The translations under genes were made by a program, and so were the position numbers. Below the pieces are notes generated by a model, which ran no database searches, was not told where the DNA came from, and saw only the letters and a program-made list of their open reading frames with translations. Shown here piece by piece: positions 11,210 through 21,661 of a stretch of 64,000 nucleotides of DNA (positions are counted from its first letter, which is position 1; every line of letters begins with the position of its first letter). The stretch is from Coccinella septempunctata (Eukaryota > Arthropoda > Insecta > Coleoptera > Coccinellidae). The stretch spans positions 31,028,001 to 31,092,000 of the forward strand of contig NC_058192.1 in the NCBI RefSeq assembly GCF_907165205.1. Reading direction: 5' to 3'.

Positions 11210-12368
11210 TTGACAACTTCATTCCAAATAAATTTCAAAATGTCACGTTTTTGCAATGCGAATGTTCAAAGTATAAATGAGCTAATCAAAGAAAAAACTC
11301 CCAGAAATACAACTTACAGTCATAAATATATTTGGGGAATATTTATGGAATTTTTCCGCGAACGAAAATATGAATTGAATGAACATAGGAGCTTGGAAGA
11401 ATTGTCGTTGATACTTAAAGATTGGGCGGTCAATATGAGAAAGAAAGACGGGACCGAATTCAAAGAAGCAACCGTTAAGACAATGTGGAACGTTTCGTGC
11501 AAACTTTTGCAAGAAAAGTACAATAATGACTATAATATCATGATTTGAAAATTCAAAAATTTAAAAATATAGTATTCAAACCAGCCCGAGATGCTCGCGA
11601 TGCAATCAGGAAGAAACTACAAGCTGATCCAAGTAAACATAAGTCCAGTTCAGTTTCGTTAAATTTGTCTGAAATTAACAAAATAATATTACTATGGGAT
11701 GAAAATACTCCTGAGGGTCTTATGCGTAAATTTTACCATATTGCTGCTGTAGAATTGGCCTGGCGAGGAGAGGCAGTTGCTTGTCTGGTTGATTTTTTCA
11801 AATCGAGAAAAATAACGATGACTCTCCAACAAATCGCATTGAATACAATCCGGTGTTCAGTAAAACGTGCCAAGGTGGTTCCAAAAGCTGTACAAGTAGT
11901 AAATGGTTGGTTTCCAATAGTGAAAAACAAAGCTGCTCTGTATGTATTTTTCATAAACTAATATCAAAACGAGGCGACAATATTACCCCAACACGACTGT
12001 TCTTAAAACCAAATCGACTCTGGAAAAATGAAACTGACTAATGGTACGATAATGTACCTGTTGGAAGAAATACTATAAATGGATAGACTAAATCTGCTGC
12101 TGAGGCAGTTGGCTTGAATGTAAAGGAAGAAAAAATAACAAATCACTCGAATAGATCGACTGCTGTTAGCGAATTGCCAAAAAGAGGTGTAGAAGAACAA
12201 CAATTGTTGAAAATTACTGGTCATAGCCATCAAAATTCTATAAAACCATACTTTCTCGATAAAGAACACCACAAAAAGATCATAAATATTATGCGTGGTA
12301 ATAGATCTTCTATAGTAGAGAACAGCAAAAAATCTAATGTTAAGTTGAATTTTATTGATTGCACTTAA
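11210..12368 (+). pseudogene. Crypton-like tyrosine recombinase, frame-shifted
   Basis: Four consecutive frames together resemble a Crypton integrase (tyrosine recombinase of the DUF3504/KCTD1-like group). The N-terminal block (11240-11545) looks like a core-binding helical domain. The next frame (11545-11961) has VELAWRGEAVACLVDF, which resembles the part of the catalytic domain around its first arginine. The last frame (12114-12368) has NHSNRSTAVSELPKRG followed by LLKITGHSHQNSIKPY, matching the H-x-x-R plus GH and final Tyr pattern of the catalytic pocket (H, R, H and Y visible). Breaks lie near 11545, 11850-12000 and 12090. The start near 11240 (ATGTCACGTTTTTGC) is a guess. This recombinase would cut and rejoin DNA through a 3'-phosphotyrosine link; this copy cannot. 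Family assignment is by motif recall only. Confidence 0.7.
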
Positions 12369-12533
12369 ACAAACTGTACTTTCAATAAATAAACAAATGT
12401 TTTTTTGTGTTGAGTTATGAATTTTTTTATCAAAAAATTTTCCGCCGAATATCCCTCGGACATTGACAAATGCCTCATAATTTTCTGACAAATTTCTCAA
12501 GCTCGTTGCTTGGTAACAGCCCGAAGCCGAAGG

Positions 12534-13594
12534 TATGGAGAGTAGAGAGAAGGAGAACGATCGACGTACTAAAAATGTGTCCCCGAAAACTGGAAACGTA
12601 GGATAGGTGTCGCTGCGATTGCAGCGGGTATCGATAAGGGGTGGGGATTCAAGCGTCAATTTGAAATGAACAGCCTTCATTTTATTTTAGGTTATGTGTC
12701 ATCGTGGTTTTTCTGATGATTTTTCAAATACCTTTCTTCAAATCTATATTAAATATGAGTTCTCTGAATTATATGCAATAAAATGCAAGTCGAAAACAAT
12801 GAAATTCAAAAGAAATCACTGATCAAAAAATTGTACCTACTTTTGTTTATCATTGTTTATTGGAAGCAGCTATGTTAGTTAGTTTACCGTAATCTTCAAA
12901 ATTATATAAATCCGTAGTGAGGAGTAGTACACATCAAGACAACAAAAGGTACCAGTCTCAGATTTATCACTTAGGTATTAGAGTAGATTCTGTACCAATA
13001 CTCAGCTGAGAAACGATATAAACCATATATTATGTTATGCCAACAAAATTCTTCAAGAATATTTACTTATGAACCATGTAGTTTTATTGGTCAGATATTC
13101 TCATTCAGAAGAGTCAACTTCTCAGGAGGGATGACAATTTCGATTTCGTTTATAATGAATCCATCATCTTTTTGATATCTTCATCGCAAAAGTGCTCTTG
13201 ACACACAAATTGATTCGGAGTCGATTCTTGAGATAAGGTTTTTTCCAATTTTTTCTCAAAAATGCTCTCGGAAATTTAATCTCTTCTCCTTTTCTTTCCG
13301 ATGCCAAAACACTCTTATACTAGCGCACGCTTCAACATTTCACCATGGTCATATGTTGTTCTCTTATCAAAAATCGAAAAAAATAATATTCCTATCATCT
13401 GTCACCAGGGAAACAGTTCACTCAGCCAACGAGCCAACTACAATTTGATTTGTGTAAATCAAAATTTCGCACTCTCGTGATGGCCAGCGCGCCTGTTGGC
13501 GAAAGCATGAACTACCATATTGGTACATATTTTAGGGGACAAAAAATCTGTGGTCTCAAAGCAGCGATCGTTCTCCTTCTCTCTACTCTCCATA
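12534..13594. mobile_element. TIR element of about 1.06 kb with 30-bp perfect inverted ends
   Basis: Positions 12534-12563 and 13565-13594 are exact 30-bp reverse complements, starting TATGGAGAGTAGAGAGAAGG at the left end. Nothing inside looks like a transposase; a 225-codon minus-strand frame across the left end is not convincing. The terminal sequence resembles, at lower similarity, the TTTCTACTCTATAATCTTTG motif of the nearby palindrome, so the elements may share a termini family. A target duplication was not resolved, though both ends abut CCGAAGG or its inverse. This is best called a non-autonomous TIR element. Confidence 0.65.
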
Positions 13595-13617
13595 GCCGAA
13601 GGTTTCGTCTATTTTAT

Positions 13618-14788
13618 CATAGATTAAGGTGGTGTAGATAGGAAACTCCCACAATATTTTGAAACATTGTTCACCGCGACCTCTGGTAGACTGGGGTGGA
13701 GCTTGAGTAGATCTGGTTTTGAAAAAAAAGCTGTGTTGTCAAAAAAAAAAACGATTATAATTTCTGTGTTTTCAGTCCATCATTGAACTAAAGAAAGTTC
13801 AATGTTCTCCATACATTGCAGGAAATTCAAATTGTCCATGTGAACGCAAGAAAACTACTTGACAATTTATTCGTATCAAATAATATAAACACCAATGAAT
13901 TGGCATTTAGTTCAGATGAAATATCAGTAGTTTAGTATTTTTATGATACGAATAAATTACCACAGTAGTATTCTTTCATTTTTTATTGTATTATTTTATT
14001 GATTGCATGGATCAACACTTAAATAAAATATACTTTATAAAGGTATATTTTTTCGTTTATACCAGGAGTCCAGTCTTAAATTTGAACCAATTCAGTAGGT
14101 ATATGAAAGTTTTTCATGATAAGCTATTTCACAGTCACCACAAGTCGTAACTTTCACGTAGAATTACGCCTTCTCCAGCACCGGAATGATTTGTTTTTTT
14201 AATCGGATATCCGGAAATATAGTTCGATATTTTCCTTTTCAACAGTGTACCTGCTAGTATGTGATACTGCTGTACCTACAGACACCCTTTTGATATTTAC
14301 TTGTTCAGATACCTATTGATCAATAGTTTAAAAATATTAAAATTGAGTCATTTCATAAGTGAGTAAAATTGGTAGTATCGTTCGTTACAACTTCAATGTA
14401 TCGAAAGTTAACAAGTACATTTGAAAATGCATAATTCAATAGGTAAACATGAAACAGTTAACTAAAAATGTTTTTCATTGCCTGAAGGGGATGAAAAAAA
14501 CTTGACAAATATATAGGAATAATAACTCACTGCCTAAACTAGGATATATAAAATATTTTCAAACATTCGAATTCAAAAAGATTAATCTTCAAATGGCAGA
14601 ACACACTTCTCTCCTTGTCCTGTGAATGAAGTTGAAGGAAATCTACTTTTTTCCATCGTCATCTCTTAACTGTATATTGAAAGAAACACCCATTAATTCA
14701 CCCCAGGTTAGGAGAGGGCGCAAAAAAACGGTTTCGTCTCGTAGTATGGAAGTTTCCAATCTACATAACAACATAACTCTAATCTATG
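13618..14788 (+). mobile_element. 1171-bp TIR element, copy 1 (sister at 45224-46392)
   Basis: The ends are CATAGATTAAGG at the left and CTCTAATCTATG at the right, so the termini are inverted CATAGATTA repeats with further imperfect matching inward (AGGAAACT and AGTTTCC). A near full-length copy in opposite orientation lies at 45224-46392. The flanks TATTTTAT and TCTATTAT may be a decayed 8-bp target duplication; copy 2 has a perfect one. Lack of a transposase frame marks it as non-autonomous. The 8-bp duplication fits hAT or P superfamilies, and the CATAG-type terminus is closer to P ends, but the superfamily is open. Confidence 0.85.
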
Positions 14789-16597
14789 TCTATTATCAAT
14801 GTCCTAGGATGGAAGGAGCATTACTCACAGGTCTTGAATCAAAATAACGACTCGGATTTATCCATTTTAGAACTGCTTCCCGCGTATAGTCCGATGACAT
14901 CGCTTGATGACGAAATTTCCATCTCGGAAATCATAAGCGCGATTAAAAATATGAAAAATGATAAGTCCCCTGGTCTAGACGGCATTCCGGCGGAGATATT
15001 CAAAGCCTTGGATGAGGACATTGTCAATAGTCTCCTAATACTATTCCGCAAGATCTGGGAACAGGGAGATGTGCCACAAGACTTCAGAGACGCTTTAGTT
15101 ATCAACCTCTATAAGAACAAAGGCGATACGTCGAATTGCAACAATTACAGGGGCATATCGTTGCTTAATGTGGCCGGTAAAATTCTCTCGAAGATTATGG
15201 CTAATCGTCTGGTTCCACTCTTAGAGAGGCTTTTACCTGAATCCCAGTGCGGCTTTCGACCAAATCGAGGTACGGTGGACCTAATTTTTACACTTCGACA
15301 GCTACAAGAAAAGGCCCGTGAACAACAATCAAGGATTTATACAGCCTTCATCGATTTAAGCAAGGCATTCGACTCGGTGAATCGGAGAGCGCTCTGGAAA
15401 ATCATGGCACGTCTAGGAGTACCCGAAAAATTCCTAGCAGTGTGTAAAAGCCTTCATACCAACAACACCGCTAGAATACAGCATAATGGCTCTACAACCG
15501 ACCATTTCTCAACCAACTCTGGAATAAAACAAGGCTGCGTATTAGCGCCTTTACTGTTCAATATTTTCGCCATAGCTGTATCGATAATTGCTGACATGAG
15601 CATGCCCGTAAGAGGTGTTGGGATAAGATTCAGATTTGATGGAGGCCTGTTTAACCTGAAGCGCCTCAGAGCAAAAACCCGTACCAAGTTTATCACGGAA
15701 CTTCAATATGCAGACGACTGTTCACTCATCGCTAGCAGCTCAGAGGATCTACAGATAATGATGGACACCTATAAACATATATACGAAGCTTTAGGCCTTA
15801 GACTCAATATTGACAAGACCAAAATCCTGGTAAGTCCGCCAGAAAGCCTTCAAACAGATATCAGCCTGGACAATGAAACTCTAGAACAGGTTGAGCAGTT
15901 CAAATACTTGGGAAGCTTCATAAATACTAGGGCTAACCTTGACACGGAAATACACAACCGTATCAATTCGGCATCACGGGCATTCTGGAAGCTGAAGGAC
16001 AGAGTGTTCCAAAATCACGACCTCAATCTGAAGACCAAGACAGCTGTTTACAGAGCAGTGGTCCTCCCAACGCTTCTTTACGGAAGCGAAAGCTGGACTC
16101 CCTACAGGCGACATATTAAACAGCTTGAACAGACGCAGCAACGTCATCTAAGACAGATAATGCACATCAGATGGTTCCACAAAGTTTCGAATGCAGAAGT
16201 CTTGCAGCGCGCGAGTTGTACAACAATTGAGACTCAAGTAACGAGGGTCCGACTCAGATGGAGCGGCCACATTCTGAGGATGCAAGACACAAGACTCCCC
16301 AAAATAGCTCTATACGGCGAACTCACTGAGGGAGCCCGGAAACCAGGAGGCCAGTATAAGCGGTTTAAGGATACACTACATCAATCCCTAAAATCAGTTA
16401 ATGCTAATCATAACTGGGAACAACTAGCGTTAGACAGGTCACAGTGGAGGTCTTTGGTCCACAGTTATAGTGGAGAATCGAGAAGAATACAGCGGCGGCC
16501 AGATCTGGTTGGAGACTATCCATGCCCTGAGTGTGGAAGGATCTGCAGGTCACGGTTGGGTCTCTTTAGTCACAGGAGGGCACACAGTCGCAACTAG
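14786..16597 (+). pseudogene. LINE reverse transcriptase with C-terminal C2H2-like finger
   Basis: The open frame covers the linker before the RT (WKEHYSQVLN), then PGLDGIPAEI, NYRGISLLNVAGK, GFRPNRGTVD, FIDLSKAFDSVNR, GIKQGCVLAPLLFNI and the catalytic YADDC (aspartates at codons 15713-15718, about residue 310). The C-terminus carries CPECGRICRS followed by LGLFSHRRAH, a C-x2-C...H-x3-H finger that probably binds nucleic acid. The endonuclease is absent because of 5' truncation. The frame is uninterrupted for 600 codons, so this copy decayed little after insertion. Similar RT-plus-finger proteins are annotated loosely as endonuclease-reverse transcriptases in many animals. I do not assign a clade with confidence; RTE-, CR1- or L2-related groups are possible. 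Confidence 0.9.
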
Positions 16598-16650
16598 CAC
16601 TAAGAAGTTACAAGTCTGTTCGAATTTTTTTTTTTTTTTTTCTTCTTCTT
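14797..16650 (+). mobile_element. 5'-truncated LINE with C-terminal zinc finger (zf-LINE copy 1)
   Basis: The element is cut at its 5' end beside the 1.17 kb TIR element and ends near a T-rich stretch at 16625-16643. A second, worse copy lies on the minus strand at 49656-51430 and extends further toward the 5' end, which confirms that the truncation here is real. Confidence 0.8.
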
Positions 16651-16739
16651 TTTGTAGATTCATTTCCGGTAACGGGATACAGCAATGAATGAATGAGGGA
16701 TATTGCTACTGAAAATAATTAAGTTGAAAATAAAATAAA

Positions 16740-18055
16740 TGGAGGATACATGGTTAGGGTGGATTTTCCAATTGAAAATCGTTTCTTGCATGGTTGAATT
16801 ATCGAATATCAAATCTGATACAGCCAGATTTTCAATTAATTCTCACTTCATACTAGGAAAAGGAACGTTATGGAAAATGATTGAGAGTTTTTCACTATAA
16901 AAGTACTCAAAATTGTTCTTAATATGACATGGGGTTTCTATCAAATAAACTCCACTAAGTTTGTAGAATTCCGTATGGTCTTTACACATTTCGCCGATTT
17001 GCACATATGCACATTACCGGTCGATAGGAATTTTGTCGCTGATAATTTCAATAAATCGTCACTGCACTGTACACGATGTCTTTTGCAATTTCCATTCTTC
17101 TAATCGATTAAGTTTTTCATGCAACTGGGCACTGCTCGTAACAAGTTCGGTGGACATATCTACCAATCCTCTACCTTCGGGCATTCTTCGTCGATGGTCC
17201 TTGAAAGCTGTTCTTCCTTGGCCAATAAATATTTAGGCTGTTCGCTGAGGGTAACATTTCGGTATGGGACATATTGGAGTTGATAGGTATCCAAAGGATT
17301 TGCAGAGGTTAATGGTACTTCAATTATAAAGATCCCATAATTATTTCTGAATTGTACTGAAGTATAGCAAACGGAATAGAAATCTTTTAGATAGTAAAGA
17401 TGATTCATGAAATCGGTTGAATTAACAAACTCATAAAATAAATCTAAGGGCAAAATACTTTCGTGCAGGAGATGAAGTCTCGCGAAGCTGATGGCTGTGT
17501 TGACTTCAGTCAGAATTCTATTTATAGTTAACTCTTCGAATTGTGTAAGAATGAGTCGATTAATATCATTCTGAACTAATCGATAATGATTATAATTTTG
17601 TATGATTTTATTCGTAATATTGGAATATTTTGCTGTCATAGATCTCACAACACTTATAACTTGATTCCGTTTCGTTTTCAGTGACTGAATTTTATTTTCG
17701 AAAGAGTGAAAATGATTCAAATATACGGACTCATCATTACTGTCAAGTGTACCGAATAAAACTTTAGCTATATGTCCACCAACATTCACCAAACCTCGTT
17801 TGTGTCGAGAAGAATATAAGTTTTTGAGTAGAATTTCATTTTGCTTCAGCTGGTTTTTGATCGATTCAACATAGTTTGAAATCTTCATGTTAGAACTGCC
17901 TGAATCCCACTGATCCACTAAGACAAAATGATCCATTATTATTTTACTTATATCACTCAAATTAATGGGATAACCTTATGTTTGATTTCTTCGAATTTTA
18001 ACGATTGAGAAGTTGGGAAGAATAAAACAGTGAGGAAAAGAGAAAAGGTTCTCAT
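16740..18055 (-). pseudogene. env: Errantivirus/gypsy-type envelope (baculovirus F-like) remnant
   Basis: On the minus strand an ATG at 18055 starts a hydrophobic signal-like segment. A frameshift and stop near 17965 separate it from the main frame (17960-17160, 266 codons). That frame contains RHKRG at residues 52-56, a furin-type cleavage site, followed by a glycine-rich fusion-peptide-like stretch and LFGTLD, the hallmark layout of F-type envelope proteins of insect errantiviruses. A stop at 17160 and further frame changes degrade the C-terminal half, which can be followed weakly to about 16750. No transmembrane anchor was identified with confidence. Known role of the family: membrane fusion and budding. 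This relic has several breaks and cannot make a full protein. Integrase remnants of the same orientation lie just upstream. Confidence 0.78.
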
Positions 18056-18060
18056 TTGTT

Positions 18061-18663
18061 TTCTTGTCTGAAAGGGAGAAAAATGCACAATTAGTACTCT
18101 CTCTGCTTGATTTTGTTTTTATGGTAAATTTTTTGAGAATCAGGATTCTTGATACGAATATCGTCTAGAATTTTTATATTAATTTTCTTAAATTTTGGAT
18201 CTAGTTTTGCCTTTTTCGGTATGGCTAAATCAGATGGCTTTGACTCATCTACGACTTTTTCCTATTTTCGATTTTTGTTCTTCCTTACGTGATTTCAAAT
18301 GATCTGCAATTGCTTTCATGTTTTCTCGATATTGATTGATGTATTCTGAAATTTTTTCATGGGTTGATTTCTCCACAGGTGTGCTATAATTTAAGTCAGA
18401 TTTAATGATTTACAGAGGTGAATAACACGTCGAAGAGTGTATTGAATGATTGTAACTCAACACTGTAACACAATTTCAGTTGCCGTTTTGCTATTTAAAA
18501 TATAGCATTGACCATGACGCGAAAATGAATCTATTATAGTCAAACATGGAGTTCTATTCATAACAATGGTATCAGTGTTTAAATGGGAAAATGGTTTTTC
18601 TCCTATTGGGTTGCTTTTGAAAATCAGTTTGTTCGGTTGTCGTTCGTATTTTTGGCTTTGACA
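18061..18663 (-). pseudogene. Ty3/gypsy (errantivirus-like) integrase remnant
   Basis: The minus-strand frame from about 18660 to 18457 resembles the start of a retroviral-type integrase core (QKYERQPNK, then NTDTIVMN and LTIIDSFSR). A later piece, about 18390-18100, resembles the integrase C-terminal region (STPVEKSTHEKI). The middle of the catalytic core, including the second Asp and the Glu, is deleted, and several stops follow. Its orientation and position just upstream of the env-like frame match the pol-env order of an errantivirus. Its 5' part is cut by LINE copy A, whose A tail abuts it at 18664. Confidence 0.7.
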
Positions 18664-19564
18664 TTTTTTTTTTTTTTTTTGGTGTAGCTGGGGGAAACTC
18701 TGCAAAACAGACGAACACATCCTCTCCTGAGGGGGAACAGTGTGGGGATTCTCACTCTCTGAGCTCGAGACCCACTAAAAACCCTTAACCGCTTCTTCAT
18801 AGGTTCTGGGCATTTTGCCTATTAACCAGTTGAGTCTTATGGTTTCTGGACTCTCACACGATCATAGTTGTGTTGATAGTTGTATGCTGTCTATAGCTTT
18901 TTATAGGTTAAGCTCTTCTTTGGTTATTTAAAATCCTTAACTGATCTCTCGGTCTTCGGTGGTAGGTTTTTGACCTTCTAGCTTCTTCTGTTGCATCATA
19001 GTCGACTAATCTTCGTAGTTCCTCATTTGGATGTTGTTTGGCTTCGTCGAATATCCTTTCCGCCTTTCTCTTCATAAATTCTGTAACTGGTTCCCATTCC
19101 AAGTCCTTGTAGATTTGTTTGTTCCTAACAAACCAGGGTACGTCCATCGCTATTCTAAGGAGTTTATTCTCAGTGGCCTGTATTCTCTTGACGTGGATCT
19201 TGGCTGAGAAGCCCCATGCCGCCGATCCATATGTGAGTTGTCTTCGCGCAATAGTTTTAATCATCATCGTCAACTTGATGTTCTTATTCATATGACTTCT
19301 TCTGCCTATGAGTGGATGAAGTTTACTCATTGCGGCTTTTGTTTTATCAACAGCACATTTGATGTGGTTTTTCCATGTAAGTCCTCTGTCAAGCGTTACT
19401 CCTAGGTATGTTGCTTCATTTTTCCATTCAACCTCTTCTCCATCAACGGCATCAACTTCAAGGTTTTCTTCCAACCTCAATCTTCTCTTTTGCAGTAATA
19501 TTGCTTGAGTCTTTCTTCCATTGATTTGAATTTTCCATTTGATGCACCATTTGAGTAATTCATC

Positions 19565-19925
19565 TGTGGCGGCGTAGTTGTACCCATGGTAGAGGAATAC
19601 TTCATCTCACCATGATGGTACCAAGGGTAGCCAAACGATGGCATCACTGCGCACGACGGTTGCGATCACAGGGTAGAGTATACGTCTATTGCGGTGCAGC
19701 ATACGCCAAACGATGGCGCCACCGGCGACGCAACACTCTATACCCTCGACGTAACCGGCGTTTATAGCAGGCACAAACTACGCTGCTTCGGCGATTGTCG
19801 TAGGTAGCTGCTAGGGTTCATTAACCTACCCGATGAGTCCGACCCTAGCAGTGGGACGAAACAATCACCCCAAGAGCACGCCATTCTTCAAATGGCGTGA
19901 ACTCACCCCAGCACATACCGCCAAA
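19565..19925 (+). repeat. TRIM 5' LTR
   Basis: This is the left 361-bp long terminal repeat. It differs from the right LTR at a T/C in GGTTCATTAACC and at two bases in GAACTCACCCCAG. Near-identity means recent insertion. Confidence 0.93.
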
Positions 19926-19926
19926 G

Positions 19927-19944
19927 TGGTGACCCCGACGTGAT
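19927..19944 (+). other. TRIM primer-binding site, tRNA-Trp type
   Basis: TGGTGACCCCGACGTGAT starts one base after the 5' LTR. It is the complement expected for the 3' end of tRNA-Trp, the primer reported for the CsRn1/Kabuki group of Ty3/gypsy elements. Confidence 0.8.
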
Positions 19945-20120
19945 GAGGGAGGGTCGTCTTAACGACGTATCCCAGAAGGCCAGACCGGTTGAGACAATAG
20001 CTCGCTCACAATGCACGCTCCCATCTCTGGTATTTCTGACGCTACTTTCCCATCTTTCCCATCTTCGTAAACGGCGGTACCCTGCCTACCGTATCGCATC
20101 GCTTCCCCAGTCAGCGCCGC

Positions 20121-20131
20121 TGGTGGGGGAG
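20121..20131 (+). other. TRIM polypurine tract
   Basis: TGGTGGGGGAG lies directly before the 3' LTR, where plus-strand DNA synthesis is primed in LTR retrotransposons. Confidence 0.75.
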
Positions 20132-20134
20132 TGT

Positions 20135-20495
20135 TGTGGCGGCGTAGTTGTACCCATGGTAGAGGAATACTTCATCTCACCATGATGGTACCAAGGGTAG
20201 CCAAACGATGGCATCACTGCGCACGACGGTTGCGATCACAGGGTAGAGTATACGTCTATTGCGGTGCAGCATACGCCAAACGATGGCGCCACCGGCGACG
20301 CAACACTCTATACCCTCGACGTAACCGGCGTTTATAGCAGGCACAAACTACGCTGCTTCGGCGATTGTCGTAGGTAGCTGCTAGGGTTCATCAACCTACC
20401 CGATGAGTCCGACCCTAGCAGTGGGACGAAACAATCACCCCAAGAGCACGCCATTCTTCAAATGGCGTGAACTCATACCAGCACATACCGCCAAA
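20135..20495 (+). repeat. TRIM 3' LTR
   Basis: This is the right 361-bp long terminal repeat, followed at once by the second CATC of the target duplication and by resumed LINE sequence (CTATGGCTTCCTGC). Confidence 0.93.
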
Positions 20496-21387
20496 CATCT
20501 ATGGCTTCCTGCAGTCTTCGGTGTATGATCACTGGGCGTCGATGTCTGAACGCTATTCCTGTGTCATCTGCGTACATAAACGTATATTACGTAAAGCAGA
20601 GGTCCAAGTACCGATCCTTGAGGCACCCCTGCTTCCAATTGTCTGGTTTGAGAGGTTGCTCCATCTATCCTCACATAAAAGTTTCTATTCCTCAGATAGT
20701 TCCTTATAATCTTGCATAGCTTGGTCGAATATCCTGCTTTTTTCATCGTGTAGATTAGGCCTTCGTGCCATACTCTATCAAAAGCTCTCTCGATATCCAT
20801 CAGAACTAATCCTGTGGCCTGTTTGGTCCGCCTTCCTTCGTTGACGTATTCTATGAGCCGTAGTAATTGGAGTTCAGTCGAATGTTCTCGTCGAAATCCA
20901 AATTGTTCGGGTGGAATTATCTTCAACATTTCTATTTCCTCATTCAGCCTTTTAGCGATAACCCTCTTTCGACGATTTTTCCTAGAGTTGAAAGTAGGCT
21001 GATTGGTCTATAATTTTGAGAAAATTTCCGTTCCTTTCCAGGCTTGTTGAAAACTATCATTTTTGCAGTTTTCCATCTCTTTGGGTAGTATTCGGTCCTC
21101 ATCACTCTTTCCTGTTTTTCAATTTCATTATGATCTCTTTGATTCTGTTGGTGAAGCCGGTTTTGAAATGATTTCGGTTTCCGGTGGTTTCATCATCAGT
21201 TCTTCATTTGCCTCCACTTCTTCTTCTAGAATATATAAATATATCAATTGCACGATACAGATCATATCTCATTTGATTAATTCATATAAAATGACAGACG
21301 TAATTCTGCATGTCGTTACCATGGGTTACTCATCGTTGACGTTCTGTGCATAGAGACATGATAAAATTTAATTTATTCTATAAGATT

Positions 21388-21512
21388 TGCGTGCGGGAAA
21401 AACCCCTGTTAATCCATTCCCGCACGCAAATGCGTGCGGGAAAGAAATAGCAGGCGTTTTTCCCGCACGTTTTGGAAAAGTGACTCTTTGCAACTTGAAA
21501 TGCGTGCGGGAA
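21388..21512. repeat. Cluster of GCGTGCGGGAAA motifs with a 26-bp hairpin
   Basis: The motif GCGTGCGGGAA or its reverse complement occurs five times in 125 bp. Two copies form a perfect hairpin at 21417-21442, with 12-bp arms and an AA loop. It sits 150 bp upstream of the Helitron N-terminal frame and contrasts with the AT-rich surroundings. It may be part of the Helitron's left end, where Rep could bind, but no data here show that. Confidence 0.7.
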
Positions 21513-21661
21513 AAAGGTTGAACGCGCACGCTTGTAGAAAAACATCTTTTTACAGATATTTCGTCATAGGTTTTGTCAATTTGGAGATATTAGGAATAAA
21601 TTCCCGATAGTAACCTATCATTCCGAGGTAGGATTTGTGTTATTCTCCAGTGTTATTTATA

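Larger units (their letters stand above)
19565..20495. mobile_element. TRIM: 931-bp miniature LTR retrotransposon with 361-bp LTRs
   Basis: LTR1 (19565-19925) and LTR2 (20135-20495) are both 361 bp and differ at only three positions that I can see. They begin TGTGGCGG and end CCGCCAAA. The 209-bp interior starts with TGGTGACCCCGACGTGAT, which matches a tRNA-Trp primer site, and ends in a GGTGGGGGAG polypurine tract. CATC flanks both sides (19561-19564 and 20496-20499), and the uninterrupted LINE copy B has a single CATC at this point. There is no coding capacity, so it must use proteins of a larger relative. Strand is given as unspecified, but PBS and PPT place the element in plus orientation. 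Confidence 0.93.
18908..21170 (-). pseudogene. Jockey-type reverse transcriptase, copy A, split and frame-shifted
   Basis: The frame 20929-20564 carries PEQFGFRREHSTELQ, LVLMDIERAFDRVWHEG and AGVPQGSVLGPLLY. A 35-bp deletion near 20571, relative to copy B, then removes the segment before the YADD box and shifts the frame. The remainder of the RT lies on the other side of the TRIM (19560-18908), with NEATYLGVTLDRGLTW and QLTYGSAAWGF. A 2-codon expansion (DAVDGEE versus DGQE in copy B) and an extra base near 19262 are further differences. No active protein can be made. The domain order and motifs are those of LINE RTs in the Jockey group. Confidence 0.88.
18664..21225 (-). mobile_element. Jockey-type LINE, copy A (5' truncated, interrupted by a TRIM)
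   Basis: On the minus strand the element runs from about 21225 down to a 17-nt A tail (T run 18664-18680 on plus). Sequence on both sides of the TRIM at 19565-20495 joins without loss when compared with copy B at 54025-55736. Copy A reaches about 50 bp further 5' than copy B. The 3' untranslated region ends in a conserved CCCC(C/T)AGCTACACC-like segment before the A tail, as in copy B. Confidence 0.88.

Noticed and set aside
12003..12680. 225-codon minus-strand frame
   Set aside because: It overlaps the Crypton 3' frame and the left TIR of the next element, has no recognisable domain and a low-complexity F/S/I-rich composition; treated as an antisense shadow.
18457..18720. Treating the whole 87-codon minus frame as integrase
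   Set aside because: Its first 20 codons lie in the LINE copy A tail and the A run; only the part below 18664 is integrase.
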